Of a stretch of 64,000 bases of DNA, positions 36,347-46,909 are shown piece after piece. The notes below the pieces were generated by a model. That model searched no databases and was not told where the DNA came from. It saw nothing but the letters and a program-made list of their open reading frames with translations. How positions within the stretch are numbered: position 1 is the first letter of the stretch; every line of letters begins with the position of its first letter. The position numbers and the translations under genes are program-made. The stretch is from Bradyrhizobium diversitatis (lineage in GTDB: Bacteria; Pseudomonadota; Alphaproteobacteria; Rhizobiales; Xanthobacteraceae): positions 124,001-188,000 of the forward strand of contig NZ_JACEGD010000003.1 of assembly GCF_016031635.1 (NCBI RefSeq). The letters run 5' to 3'.

Positions 36347-36937
36347 ATGTCGCGCTTCGATCCCAGCCGTCCCTACCGGACTTCATACAGCGGCTCGCCG
36401 TTCGGCCGTCGTTTCTCCGGACTGTTGCCGTGGATGTTCGTGGTCGGCGTTGTGACGGCCGTCGTGCTCGGCTTCCGCCAGGGAACGATCTGGCCCATTC
36501 CGCATGTGGATGACGAACGGTCGCGCGATGCCGAAATCATCCTGCAGCAGTCCGGCGCGGCGGGCGCTCGTCAACCGGTCGAGGTCATTCGCACCGTCGA
36601 CGGCGACACGTTTCTGGCGCGCGTGCACCAGCACAACGGCGGCGATCTCGTCGCACGTGTTCGGCTGCGCGGCATCGATGCGCCCGAACTGAAGGCGTCC
36701 TGCCAGGAAGAGCTGAACAAGGCCGAAGCTGCTGCCCGCGCGTTGCGCGACCTGCTCGGTCAGGGGGGCGTGACGATCGCCAATCTCGGCCCCGACAAAT
36801 ACGGCCGCGTTCTCGCCGACGTCGCCACCCGGAAGACTGCGAGCGTTGCGGCGGCAATGCTCGCCGGCGGCTTTGTGCGCAGTTACAATGGCGGCCATCG
36901 CGACGGCTGGTGCGCGCGGGGCTGGCGCTTGTGGTGA
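36347..36937 (+). CDS. Membrane-anchored thermonuclease-family (SNase-like) protein
   Basis: A 196-residue protein. A single N-terminal helix (LLPWMFVVGVVTAVVLGF) acts as anchor or signal. The nuclease domain follows from about residue 78: EVIRTVDGDTFLARV, with the Ca-binding Asp, RVRLRGIDAPELKASCQEELNKAEAAARAL, with catalytic Arg and Glu, and DKYGRVLADV, with the second catalytic Arg. These are the catalytic signatures of staphylococcal nuclease. A C-terminal DGWC may form a disulfide with SCQEE. Probable extracytoplasmic nuclease; physiological role unknown. Confidence 0.9.
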   Translation: MSRFDPSRPYRTSYSGSPFGRRFSGLLPWMFVVGVVTAVVLGFRQGTIWPIPHVDDERSRDAEIILQQSGAAGARQPVEVIRTVDGDTFLARVHQHNGGDLVARVRLRGIDAPELKASCQEELNKAEAAARALRDLLGQGGVTIANLGPDKYGRVLADVATRKTASVAAAMLAGGFVRSYNGGHRDGWCARGWRLW

Positions 36938-36988
36938 CGTGAAAGCCGCGTCGCAACACGCAGCTTTCATCTCGACTGATTCAGGCGA

Positions 36989-37504
36989 TCAGCGCGTCAC
37001 CACCACCGTCGTGCCGACGGAGACGCGACCGTAGAGATCGGTGATGTCGTCGTTGAGCATGCGGATGCAGCCATAGGAGACGAAGCCGCCGATCGAGCCC
37101 GGCACGTTGGTGCCGTGGATGGCGTATTCGCCGCCGGCCAGCGTCATCGCCGCGACGCCCATCGGGTTGCGTGGCGAGCCGCCGGGAATGACGTCGGGGA
37201 TATTAGGCTTGTCGCGCTTCACCTCGGCGGGCGGCGCCCAGGCCGGGTTGAGATACTTGCCCTCGATCTTCGTCGTGCCGGCCCATTGCTTGCCGGCCTT
37301 GCCGACGCCGACCGGATAGCGCACGGCGTGGCCGTTATCGAGGATGAGATAGAGCCGCCGCTCGCTGGTCCTGACCACGATGGTGCCCGGCGAATAGTCG
37401 GCGAGGTGCGTGCCGACCAGCTCCGGCCGCGCCTCTGCCGCCGTCGATATCAAGAGCCCAACCCCGATGGTGGCAGCCAGCGCCGCCGCAATCCTCATCG
37501 ACAT
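36989..37504 (-). CDS. L,D-transpeptidase (YkuD family)
   Basis: A 171-residue periplasmic protein with a signal peptide (IAAALAATIGVGLLISTAAEA/RP). The YkuD domain contains GTIVVRTSERRLYLILDNGHAVRYPVGVGK and the catalytic signature HGTNVPGSIGGFVSYGCIRM (His and Cys). Such enzymes make 3-3 peptidoglycan crosslinks or attach proteins to the wall. The ATG at 37504 has GGGGAAGC upstream. It is a compact single-domain member with no LysM or other cell-wall-binding domain. Confidence 0.93.
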   Translation of the reverse strand: MSMRIAAALAATIGVGLLISTAAEARPELVGTHLADYSPGTIVVRTSERRLYLILDNGHAVRYPVGVGKAGKQWAGTTKIEGKYLNPAWAPPAEVKRDKPNIPDVIPGGSPRNPMGVAAMTLAGGEYAIHGTNVPGSIGGFVSYGCIRMLNDDITDLYGRVSVGTTVVVTR

Positions 37505-37796
37505 CGATGCTTCCCCTTGCCCCAAATGGATTGTCCAAAAATTACGCAGAACCCGGCAATCGTCGCCGCGCCAAGCCCTCGTTAGCGCTCATTCTTAACC
37601 GCACCTGTTAACCGGATGGTTTCCACGCGCGGCCGCCGAGGGCCTGTCGGCAGCGCGAACAAAGGAAATGTTTGAAATAAAGTAAATGATCTGAAAACAA
37701 CACCTTCCGGGAAAGATGCTGGTCGTCCGGGTGCGCGCGCTGACAAGAGCGTGAGGATGTGAACGGCCATTGGTTGCAAGGAGCGCGACACGCGCA

Positions 37797-37932
37797 CTCG
37801 TGTCCCGGACAAGGCGCGGCGCGTAGCGCCGCGACGCAGAGCCGGGACCCATCTCTTTATTTGCGCGGAACGATGGGCCCCGGCTCTGCTGCGCATCGCC
37901 GAAGAAGCGCTGCGCTGCGTCCGGGGCACGAG
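37797..37932. repeat. Composite palindromic intergenic repeat
   Basis: Starts CTCGTGTCCCGGACAAGGCG and ends TGCGTCCGGGGCACGAG, so the outermost arms pair. Inside, GCAGAGCCGGGACCCAT mirrors ATGGGCCCCGGCTCTGC, and GCGGCGCGTAGCGCCGC is a separate hairpin. It fills most of the spacer before the acs stop. The rest of the 37505-37939 gap (435 bases) shows only an AT-rich patch near 37660-37700 and no gene. Confidence 0.8.
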
Positions 37933-37939
37933 AGCATCC

Positions 37940-39886
<1,947 letters not shown>

Positions 39887-40286
39887 GCTTCCCTCCACAT
39901 GCGGCAGGCCGAACGCCAGCGACCGGCGAGCCGACTTGATCATTGACTGATTATGCGTCGGGCTAACCGGACCCGACAAGGAGCACAAGCTGGACCTTCG
40001 GCGGGCCACCGGCCATGCGAAGGATCAAGGCGACCCGCCACGACTGTCGCAGATCTGAAACAGGCCCGCGCGGGGCTTTTGGGCCTCGACCCGGAAGCCC
40101 GGGCCAGGCCATGCAGAGCTCTCATGCGTGAATGGAGGTATTGAGAAACCGTCTCTCACTGATTCGGGACTCGCAATACGGTTCGGAACACCCTAAATGG
40201 CCCAACCCGGGTCCGAAGAGACCCCTCGGAACAAAAATCAGAACAGCGGCATTGATCGATAACAGGCAGGGCTAAGGCGTAACACT
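39887..40286. other. 400-base divergent spacer, acs/topoisomerase IB
   Basis: No gene is evident. GGAAC at 40228 followed after 17 bases by CATT resembles the EcfG general-stress promoter (GGAAC-N16/17-CGTT) with one mismatch, oriented towards the topoisomerase gene. The acs-proximal side contains the GGAGGGA ribosome site. Confidence 0.35.
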
Positions 40287-41453
40287 ATGATGGATCAGCA
40301 GAATCCCGGGACGATGCGGCCCGCTTCAGCCGATCCTGCGGCCATTGCCCTGGCCAAAGCCCTCGGACAATGGCCCAAACCGGCCACCTTCAGGCGCGCC
40401 AGCCCGAAAAAGACCTTCGATACGGCGCCGGCGACGGTCGAGGCCCTCGCCAGGGAGCACGGCTTGCGGCTCGGCGACCAGAACGAGCTGACCATACGGC
40501 GCGTCAAGCGCGGCAAGAGCTACTCCTTCGTCCGTCCCAACGGCGCGCATATCCGTGACGCCCGCACCATCCGCCGGCTGCACGCGATGGCGGTGCCGCC
40601 GGCCTATCGCGAGGTGCGCTACTCCGCCGATCCCAACTCGCACCTCCAGGCCGTGGGCCGCGATGCCGCCGGCCGGCTGCAATATCGCTATCACGCCGAT
40701 TGGGAGAAGGTCCGCGAGCACCGCAAGGCGCATCGCCTGGAGAAACTCGTCGGCGCACTGCCAAAAATCCGGCGCAAGGTCTCTGCGTTCCTGTCGGGCG
40801 ACGAGCCGACGCGCGAGTTCGCGCTCTCGGCCGTGATCGAGCTGATCGCGCGCACCGCGATCCGTCCCGGCAACGAATCCTATGCCCGCCTCAATGGCAC
40901 CCGCGGCGCCACCACGCTGCTGAAGTCCAACGTCACGCTGGAAGACGATTGTTTCGTGCTGACCTTCAAGGCCAAGGGCGGCAAGGCGGTGCGGAAGGAG
41001 TGCGACGCGGCCAAGCTGGTGCGCGCGATCGGCATCCTGCAGGGCGTCCCCGGCAAGCGCATGTTCCAGTATCGCGATGCCTATGGCATCGTGCGCGCGG
41101 TCAACACCACGCAGGTCAATGCGTTTCTGCGCGAGATCGCCGGTATCAAGATCTCGCTGAAGGATTTTCGCACGCTGATGGCGTCCGCCGTCGTCGTGGA
41201 ATCGCTGTCGCGGATCACGCCGGCGACGAGCCAGCGCGGCCGCAAGAAGCAGGTGCTGGACGCAATCCGCGCCGCTGCGGACAAGCTCTCCAACACGCCG
41301 GCGATCTGCCGCAAGAGCTACGTCCACGACACCATCGTCACCGCCTTCGAGGACGGCATCCTCGAGCGCTTCGCCGCGACCATGAAGGGCCAGCGCTCCC
41401 AGGCGAGACGCGAGCAGCTGCTGGCGCAGGTGGTGGCCACCGCGGCGGTGTAA
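40287..41453 (+). CDS. DNA topoisomerase IB (poxvirus type)
   Basis: A 388-residue type IB topoisomerase. The N-terminal region contains LTIRRVKRGKSYSFVRPNGAHIRDARTIRRLHAMAVPPAYREVRYSADPNSHLQAVGRDAAGRLQYRYHADW, the signature of bacterial TopIB. The catalytic core has IARTAIRPGNESYARLNGTRGATTLL, KAKGGKAVRKEC (general-acid Lys), and CRKSYVHDTIV with the nucleophilic Tyr. It relaxes supercoils through a 3'-phosphotyrosyl bond without ATP. It often appears among stress-response genes in alphaproteobacteria. A hairpin-T4 terminator follows. Confidence 0.95.
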   Translation: MMDQQNPGTMRPASADPAAIALAKALGQWPKPATFRRASPKKTFDTAPATVEALAREHGLRLGDQNELTIRRVKRGKSYSFVRPNGAHIRDARTIRRLHAMAVPPAYREVRYSADPNSHLQAVGRDAAGRLQYRYHADWEKVREHRKAHRLEKLVGALPKIRRKVSAFLSGDEPTREFALSAVIELIARTAIRPGNESYARLNGTRGATTLLKSNVTLEDDCFVLTFKAKGGKAVRKECDAAKLVRAIGILQGVPGKRMFQYRDAYGIVRAVNTTQVNAFLREIAGIKISLKDFRTLMASAVVVESLSRITPATSQRGRKKQVLDAIRAAADKLSNTPAICRKSYVHDTIVTAFEDGILERFAATMKGQRSQARREQLLAQVVATAAV

Positions 41454-41475
41454 CGACACTGCCGCAGGGTGGCAT

Positions 41476-41493
41476 GGCGCAAGTGCGCCTTTT
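41476..41493 (+). terminator. Hairpin-T terminator within a GGTGGCA...TGCCCGCC repeat
   Basis: GGCGC (41476-41480), loop AAGT, GCGCC (41485-41489), then TTTT. It is embedded in a longer mirrored pair, GGTGGCA on the left and TGCCCGCC on the right (41469-41500), which looks like a dispersed intergenic repeat. The stem is short, so strength is uncertain; it lies 23 bases after the topoisomerase stop. Confidence 0.6.
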
Positions 41494-41509
41494 GCCCGCC
41501 CTACAAGGC

Positions 41510-41965
41510 CTATGCCTTGTCCGAGACGCCCTCGTCCGGGCCGGGATCATTGCCGGCCGCTGCGATCGTGAGCCGTTTCAGATAATGCGCCCATCCCGTC
41601 GCGTGCGCGGCGGCCTGCGCCTCGGTCGGCAGCCCGCTATGGGTCATGCGCAGCAGCGTGCCAGCATCGCGTTCGATCAGATCGATCTCGATCAGGCTCG
41701 AGCCCGGCGGCACTTCCTGGCCGCCATCCCAGCCGAACGTGTAGGCGAGACGATGCACCGGCACGACCTCGCGAAAGGCGCCGCGGGCGACGCCGCCCCG
41801 CGGGCCGACCCCCTTGAGCAGATAGAGCCCGCCGGGATGCGGCTCCGTGGCCGCTTCGGACCCCATCCAGCTCAAGATCTTCTCGGGGTCGGTCAGGTAC
41901 GCGAAAACGGTGGCGCGCGGTGCCGCGATCTGGGTCTCGCGTCGCACGATGAACGGTTCGGTCAT
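41510..41965 (-). CDS. SRPBCC/AHSA1-family protein
   Basis: A 151-residue START-like (Bet v1 fold) protein. It begins VRRETQIAAPRATVFAYLTDPEKILSWMGSEAATEPHPGGLYLL, with GAFREVVPVHRLAYTFGWDGG and SLIEIDLIERDAGTLLRMTHSGLP, then an amphipathic C-terminal helix (AAAHATGWAHYLKRLTIAA). This matches the activator-of-Hsp90-ATPase homologue 1-like group, which usually binds a hydrophobic ligand. Ligand and role are unknown. It is divergent from the class III cyclase gene. Confidence 0.88.
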   Translation of the reverse strand: MTEPFIVRRETQIAAPRATVFAYLTDPEKILSWMGSEAATEPHPGGLYLLKGVGPRGGVARGAFREVVPVHRLAYTFGWDGGQEVPPGSSLIEIDLIERDAGTLLRMTHSGLPTEAQAAAHATGWAHYLKRLTIAAAGNDPGPDEGVSDKA

Positions 41966-42065
41966 TGTCGATCATCCCTCGCTGACACTGGCACATGGCG
42001 GTGCCAAAGCGGCCCGTCAAGGATTGGCCGTGACAAACCCGGCCGGCCTTGGCCATGATCGAGCC

Positions 42066-43169
42066 ATGCAGCTCACGCCGTCCCTCGCCTGGCTCGTCGA
42101 TGCTGCCTCGGACTGCCCCGGGGCGGACCGTCTGCTTGCGGAACTCGGCGCTCGTCTCGTCGCCGACGGCGTGCCGCTCGCGGCGGGCGCCCTGACGCTG
42201 GAGGTGCCGCATCCGTTGATCGCGAAGCGGACCTGGCTGTGGCGTGCCGACAATGGCCAAGTGATCGAGGCGCTCGGCTTCGTGCCTGGCGGGCTGGCGC
42301 CGGACCCGCCGAGCGATGCCGGCCGCCGCTGGCTGCGCGACATCGCGCGCGGCGAGGCGCACGAAGACATCGTCGGCCGGCCCGATGGGCCGTTGCTCGG
42401 CTGGATCGGGCCGCGTCCGTTCAGGGCAGGCGAAATCGAGCAATTGCGCCAGGCTGCTCGTTTTGCGGCGACGCCTCTTGCCGTGCTTGCCGCGAGCGCC
42501 ACGTTGCGCGCGACGCTGGATGCTTATCTCGGCAAGCGCAGCGCGGAGCGAGTGCTGGCGGCACCTCTGCGCCGCGATCTCGGCGAGACCATTCAGGCCG
42601 CACTGCTCTATGCGGATCTGCGCAACTTCACGGCCTTGTCGGAAACCACGCCGCCTGCCGATGTCATCGCGGCGCTCGACGCCTGGTTCGATCGCATTGC
42701 CGGCGCGGTTCACGCTTTTGGTGGCGAGGTGCTGAAATTCATCGGCGACGGCGTCCTCGCGATCTTTCCGGTGGTCGAGGCGTCACCGCGCCATGCGTGC
42801 GATGCCGCTCTGAGCGCCGCAGGCGCAGCCGAAGCCGGGATGGCGTACCTCAACAAGGAGCGCCGCGCGCAAGCGCTGCCGCCACTGTCGTTTGGCGTCG
42901 GGCTCCATCTCGGCGAGATGCTCTGGGGCAATATCGGCGCCGCCAACCGGCTCGATTTCACCGCGATCGGTCCCGCCGTCAATCTCGCCAGCCGGCTCGA
43001 GGGATTGTGCAAGCCGCTGGGCAGGACCGTGTTGGTGTCGGGCGCACTCGCTGCCGAAACGGATATGCCGCTGGTCGCGCTCGGATCGCATTCGCTGCGC
43101 GGCATTGCCACGCCTTGCGAGGTGTTCACGCTGCCGGAGCCGCAAGCGCCGATATCGCAGATGGGATAA
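42066..43169 (+). CDS. Class III adenylate/guanylate cyclase
   Basis: A 367-residue soluble cyclase. The catalytic domain (about 180-355) begins LLYADLRNFTALSETTPP with a metal-binding Asp, continues FGGEVLKFIGDGVLAIFPVV with the second metal Asp, and has LHLGEMLWGNIGAANRLDFTAIGPAVNLASRLEGLCK with the transition-state Asn and Arg. The N-terminal 170 residues match no sensor domain I can name (LTLEVPHPLIAKRTWLWRADNGQVIEALGF, GLAPDPPSDAGRRWL). Many such cyclases with diverse sensors occur in rhizobia. The ATG at 42066 is preferred; the frame upstream to GTG 41847 overlaps the divergent SRPBCC gene. Confidence 0.92.
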   Translation: MQLTPSLAWLVDAASDCPGADRLLAELGARLVADGVPLAAGALTLEVPHPLIAKRTWLWRADNGQVIEALGFVPGGLAPDPPSDAGRRWLRDIARGEAHEDIVGRPDGPLLGWIGPRPFRAGEIEQLRQAARFAATPLAVLAASATLRATLDAYLGKRSAERVLAAPLRRDLGETIQAALLYADLRNFTALSETTPPADVIAALDAWFDRIAGAVHAFGGEVLKFIGDGVLAIFPVVEASPRHACDAALSAAGAAEAGMAYLNKERRAQALPPLSFGVGLHLGEMLWGNIGAANRLDFTAIGPAVNLASRLEGLCKPLGRTVLVSGALAAETDMPLVALGSHSLRGIATPCEVFTLPEPQAPISQMG

Positions 43170-43172
43170 CTC

Positions 43173-43586
43173 CTAAACCCCGCCCATCTTGCAGACGAGC
43201 TTCCACTCCTCCGCCCTCACCGGCTGCACCGACAGGCGGGAATATTTCACAAGGGCCATATCCGCGAGCTTCTTCTCCGCCTTGACCGCGGCCATCGTCA
43301 CCGGTGTCTTCAAGGGCTTGTCGGCCTTGATGTCGACGCAGACGAATTTGCCGGTCTTGTCGGTTGGATCGGGATAGGCTTCCTTGATGATCTCGGCGAT
43401 GCCGACGATCTCCTTGCCCTCGTTGGAATGATAGAAGAACGCCTTGTCGCCCTTCTTCATGTTCACGAGGTTCTGGCGCGCGGTGAAATTGCGCACGCCG
43501 GTCCAGGCCTCGCCCTTGGCGCCCTTCGCGACCTGCTGGTCCCAGGACCACACCGAGGGTTCGGATTTCACGAGCCAGTAGTTCAT
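43173..43586 (-). CDS. EVE-domain protein
   Basis: A 137-residue EVE (PUA-like) protein. It starts MNYWLVKSEPSVWSWDQQ and has WTGVRNFTARQNLVNMKKGDKAFFYHSNEGKEIVGIAEIIKEAYPDPTD, then LALVKYSRLSVQPV-like segments. EVE domains read modified nucleobases in nucleic acids; stand-alone versions are common in proteobacteria and their target is unknown. The ATG at 43586 is certain from the motif. Its 3' end lies 3 bases from the convergent cyclase stop. Confidence 0.93.
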   Translation of the reverse strand: MNYWLVKSEPSVWSWDQQVAKGAKGEAWTGVRNFTARQNLVNMKKGDKAFFYHSNEGKEIVGIAEIIKEAYPDPTDKTGKFVCVDIKADKPLKTPVTMAAVKAEKKLADMALVKYSRLSVQPVRAEEWKLVCKMGGV

Positions 43587-43606
43587 GACAGCGCGCCCTA
43601 TCCATT

Positions 43607-43696
43607 CGTCATGGCCGGGCTTGTCCCGGCCATCCACATCTTTGTCACCAGTTCAATATCAAGACGTGGATGCCCGCGACAAGCGCGAGCATGACG
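43607..43696. repeat. Intergenic palindromic repeat, GTCATGGCCGGG family
   Basis: Opens CGTCATGGCCGGGCTTGTCC and closes AAGCGCGAGCATGACG, with inner CCATCCACATCTT/AAGACGTGGATGC. The right arm has decayed relative to the copies at 790 and 15741. It lies between gpsA and the EVE gene. Confidence 0.8.
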
Positions 43697-43704
43697 AGAA
43701 GACG

Positions 43705-44685
43705 TCATTCCTCTGCCTTGAAGGGGCGCGTCATCAGCCCCGAGATCGCGGCATCGATCGTGCTTCGGCCGCTCAGGATCGCCGCGACCGCTTCCGATAC
43801 CGGCAACTCGATGTTTTGCGAAGCTGCGAGTTCGATCAGCACAGGTGCCGTGAACTCTCCCTCGGCGAGCTTGCCGGCGGGAGGCTGCTCGCCGCGCCCG
43901 AGCGCGAGGCCGAGCGCGAAGTTGCGCGATTGCGGGCTCGCGCAGGTCAGGATCAGATCGCCGAGACCGGACAGGCCGGTGAGCGTCTCGCTGCGCGCGC
44001 CGAGCGCGCGGCCAAGGCGCGTCAGCTCGGCAAAGCCGCGGGTCGTGAGTGCAGCCTGGGCGGAGGCGCCGAGCTTGCGCCCGACCGCAATGCCGACTGC
44101 GATCGCCAGCACGTTCTTGGCCGCACCGCCGATCTCGACACCCCGGATGTCCGTGGAGTGATAGGGCCGGAACGTCGGCGAGCCCAGCGCCTGCACGAGC
44201 GCGCGCGCCAGCGCCTCATCGTTTGCCGCCAGGGTCACCGCCGTCGGCAGGCCGCGCGCGACGTCGTCGGCAAAGCTCGGGCCCGACAGGATCGCCGGCT
44301 GCGCGTGCGGCGCGGCCTCCGCGATCACGTCGGTCATGAATTTATGGGTGCCGTGCTCGATGCCCTTGGCGCAGGCGACGATCGGTACCGGCCTCGCCAG
44401 ATGCGGTGCCAGCATGTTGACAGCGCCGCGCAGATGCTGCGCAGGCGTTGCGATCAGCAGCATGTCGGCGCGCGCGGCCAGCGCCAGCTCGCCCGTGACG
44501 ACAATCTCCGAAGCAAGCCGCACGCCGGGCAGCCGCGGATTGTCGCGGCTCAACGCAATCCGCGCGGCATGCTCCGCATTGCGAGCCCAGAGCGTGACGC
44601 TCCGCCCGGCTCGCGCTGCCACCGTTGCCAGCGCCGTGCCCCAGGCGCCCGCGCCGATCACCGCGACGGATTGCAACGCGGTCAT
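43705..44685 (-). CDS. gpsA: NAD(P)H glycerol-3-phosphate dehydrogenase
   Basis: A 326-residue enzyme that reduces dihydroxyacetone phosphate to sn-glycerol 3-phosphate for phospholipid synthesis. The N-terminal Rossmann site is [55 protein letters not shown] carries the catalytic Lys region, [22 protein letters not shown] is the family hallmark, and [43 protein letters not shown] contains the active-site Lys and the substrate-binding segment. It is downstream of tsaD on the same strand, an arrangement common in rhizobia, with a repeat between them. Confidence 0.96.
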   Translation of the reverse strand: MTALQSVAVIGAGAWGTALATVAARAGRSVTLWARNAEHAARIALSRDNPRLPGVRLASEIVVTGELALAARADMLLIATPAQHLRGAVNMLAPHLARPVPIVACAKGIEHGTHKFMTDVIAEAAPHAQPAILSGPSFADDVARGLPTAVTLAANDEALARALVQALGSPTFRPYHSTDIRGVEIGGAAKNVLAIAVGIAVGRKLGASAQAALTTRGFAELTRLGRALGARSETLTGLSGLGDLILTCASPQSRNFALGLALGRGEQPPAGKLAEGEFTAPVLIELAASQNIELPVSEAVAAILSGRSTIDAAISGLMTRPFKAEE

Positions 44686-44696
44686 CGCTCGATCCC

Positions 44697-44853
44697 TCCA
44701 CCCCCTCGCCCCGCTTGCGGGGAGAGGGTCGGGGCGAGGGGGAGCCTCAGCGGGGACGGAGACAGAGAGACTCGCGGAGAGTCCCCCTCACCCGAATTCG
44801 ATCTGCGATCGAATTCGACCTCTCCCCGCAAGCGGGGCGAGGTGAAGGGGAGC
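44697..44853. repeat. Large palindromic repeat, CCCCTCGCCCCGCTTGCGGGGAGAGG type
   Basis: The left arm reads CCCCCTCGCCCCGCTTGCGG and GGAGAGGTCGGGG-like sequence, and the right arm CCTCTCCCCGCAAGCGGGGC then GAGGTGAAGGGG is its complement. A GAATTCGATCTGCGATCGAATTC palindrome lies in the right half. This is a separate family from the CCGGG elements. It fills the gpsA-tsaD spacer. Confidence 0.85.
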
Positions 44854-44873
44854 CCGTGGCAACGTCTGCTCAT

Positions 44874-45947
44874 TCAGTATCCCGCCCGGGTGTTGCCGTA
44901 ACCTGCCGGTGCCGTCGCGTTGGCGTCGAGCAGCCACCGTGCGCGCGGCTGCGCCTCCATCGTGTCGGTCAGGCCGAGCGCGAGGCGTTCGGCGCCGGCC
45001 CAGGCGATCATCGCGCCGTTGTCGGTGCAGAGTGCGGGCGGCGGCATGATCAGTTGCGTCCCGGCCTGCCTTGCAACGTCATGCAGAGCGCCGCGGATCG
45101 CTTGATTGGCGGCGACACCGCCGGCGGCCACGAGCGCGCGCGGCGCGCCGAACTGCTCGCGGAAAAGTTTCAAGCCGACGCTCAGCCGGTCGGCGGTCGA
45201 GTCGAGCACGGCGGCCTGAAAACTCGCGCAGAGATCGCTGATGTCCTGCGGCGTGAGCTCAGCCAGCCGGCTCGCTTCGGTGCGCACCGCCGTCTTCAAT
45301 CCCGACAGCGAGAAATTGGCATCGGGGCGTCCCTGCATCGGCCGCGGAAACGCAAAGCGGGTGGCATCGCCGCCTGCCGCTACGCGCTCGACCTGCGGTC
45401 CGCCCGGATAGGGCAGTCCCAGCATCTTCGCGACCTTGTCGAAGGCCTCGCCGATCGCGTCGTCGACCGTGGTGCCGAGCCGTACATATTGGCCGACGCC
45501 GGTGACTGCGACGATCTGGGTGTGGCCGCCGGAGGCGAGGAACAGGCAATAGGGAAATTCGATGCCGTCGGTGAGGCGCGGAGTCAGCGCATGCGCTTCG
45601 AGATGGTTCACCGCGACCAGCGGCGTGTCGTGCACCATCGCGATCGCCTTCGCCGTGGTCAGCCCGACGATGACGCCGCCGATCAGGCCCGGCCCCGCGG
45701 CGGCTGCGACGCCGTTGAGCTGGGCAAAGCCGATGCCGGCCTCGCGCATGGCGCGGTCGATGATGCCGTCGAGCAGATCGACATGCGCGCGCGCGGCGAT
45801 CTCCGGCACCACGCCGCCGAAGCGGGCATGTTCCTCGATCTGCGACCGCACGATGTTGGACAGGATCCTGCCGCTGCCGTCGCCCGCGCGCTCGATCACG
45901 GCCGCGGCGGTCTCGTCGCAGGTGGTTTCTATGCCCAGCACCAACAT
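44874..45947 (-). CDS. tsaD: tRNA N6-threonylcarbamoyladenosine transferase TsaD
   Basis: A 357-residue member of the Kae1/TsaD family that transfers threonylcarbamoyl to A37 of ANN-decoding tRNAs, working with TsaB and TsaE. It starts [26 protein letters not shown] and has [13 protein letters not shown] with the metal-binding histidines, [33 protein letters not shown] and [16 protein letters not shown] with the metal Asp. A TTG six codons upstream could also start. It is divergent from hemD, a conserved arrangement in rhizobia. Confidence 0.96.
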   Translation of the reverse strand: MLVLGIETTCDETAAAVIERAGDGSGRILSNIVRSQIEEHARFGGVVPEIAARAHVDLLDGIIDRAMREAGIGFAQLNGVAAAAGPGLIGGVIVGLTTAKAIAMVHDTPLVAVNHLEAHALTPRLTDGIEFPYCLFLASGGHTQIVAVTGVGQYVRLGTTVDDAIGEAFDKVAKMLGLPYPGGPQVERVAAGGDATRFAFPRPMQGRPDANFSLSGLKTAVRTEASRLAELTPQDISDLCASFQAAVLDSTADRLSVGLKLFREQFGAPRALVAAGGVAANQAIRGALHDVARQAGTQLIMPPPALCTDNGAMIAWAGAERLALGLTDTMEAQPRARWLLDANATAPAGYGNTRAGY

Positions 45948-46098
45948 TGGCGAGTTGTTATCCAATTTGCGCCCTTGCGCTCATCCGTAAAGCAGCGTTC
46001 TGGTACGTCCGGTAGCATTCCAGGGTCGGCTTGCGCAATCGTCACGCGCAACCGTCCTGGTCAATGCGCCACCGCCACGTGGTTCGGGAACGCCAGCG

Positions 46099-46845
46099 AT
46101 GTCCATTCTTGTCACACGGCCGCATCCCGACAACGAGGCGACGGCGGAAAGTCTGCGCGCGAGGGGGCATGCGGTGCTGCTCGCGCCGGTGCTCAAGTTC
46201 GAGCCGGTCGCCGTCCATGACGAGACTGAAGGTCCCTACGGCGCCGTTCTCGTCACATCGGCCAACGCGATCCGCGCCGTCGCGCCGCAATTGCCGGAGC
46301 TCGGGCTCCTGAAGCTGCCTTTGTTCGCGGTCGGCGAGCATACGGCTGCTGCGGCGCGCGAGGCCGGTTTCGCCGAGGTGATCGTCGCCGGCGGCGATGC
46401 TGCTTCCTTGCGCGACAAGGTGATGCAAAGCGCGCGCGACAAGGTGCTGAAGAAAAAGAGCGCGCTGCTGTATCTCGCAGGCGTCGATCTGTCGCGCGAT
46501 CTCGGCGGCGAACTCGGTGCGGAGGGCTTCCGCGTCGTCACGCGGACCACGTATCGCATGGCGCCGGTCAAGCATCTGCCGCGCGGGGTTTGCGAGGGCT
46601 TTGCCGCGCACGGGGTCGAGGCGGTGCTGCACTACTCCCGGCGCAGCGCACGCGCGTTTCTGGATGCGGCGCGGGACGAAGGCATCGAAATCTCGGCGCT
46701 GGCCATACTGCATTGCTGCCTGTCCGAGACGGTTGCGAGCGTGCTGCGCGACGCCGGAGCGTCACGGGTTCTGGTGGCCGCAACGCCGGACGAAAGTGCC
46801 CTGTTCGACACCTTGGAGCGTGCGTTGCGCACCCGTTTGGCGTAA
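46099..46845 (+). CDS. hemD: Uroporphyrinogen-III synthase
   Basis: A 248-residue HemD-family protein that closes hydroxymethylbilane to uroporphyrinogen III. The family is poorly conserved; recognisable parts are ILVTRPHPDNEATAESLRARGHAVLLAPVLKFEP, AVLVTSANAIRAV, LFAVGEHTAAAAREAGFAEVIVAGGDAASL and LLYLAGVDLSRDLGGELGAEGFRVVTRTTYRM, plus VLHYSRRSARAFLD and ILHCCLSETVASVL in the second domain. Its position, divergent from tsaD and 64 bases before mic60 and hemY, is the standard alphaproteobacterial haem-operon context and makes the call firm. Confidence 0.93.
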   Translation: MSILVTRPHPDNEATAESLRARGHAVLLAPVLKFEPVAVHDETEGPYGAVLVTSANAIRAVAPQLPELGLLKLPLFAVGEHTAAAAREAGFAEVIVAGGDAASLRDKVMQSARDKVLKKKSALLYLAGVDLSRDLGGELGAEGFRVVTRTTYRMAPVKHLPRGVCEGFAAHGVEAVLHYSRRSARAFLDAARDEGIEISALAILHCCLSETVASVLRDAGASRVLVAATPDESALFDTLERALRTRLA

Positions 46846-46909
46846 GAGGTCAGGCCGAATCCGACGCAATCTAGTTCACCCAGGTATGGAAGTGTGAGGA
46901 ACCGTCACG

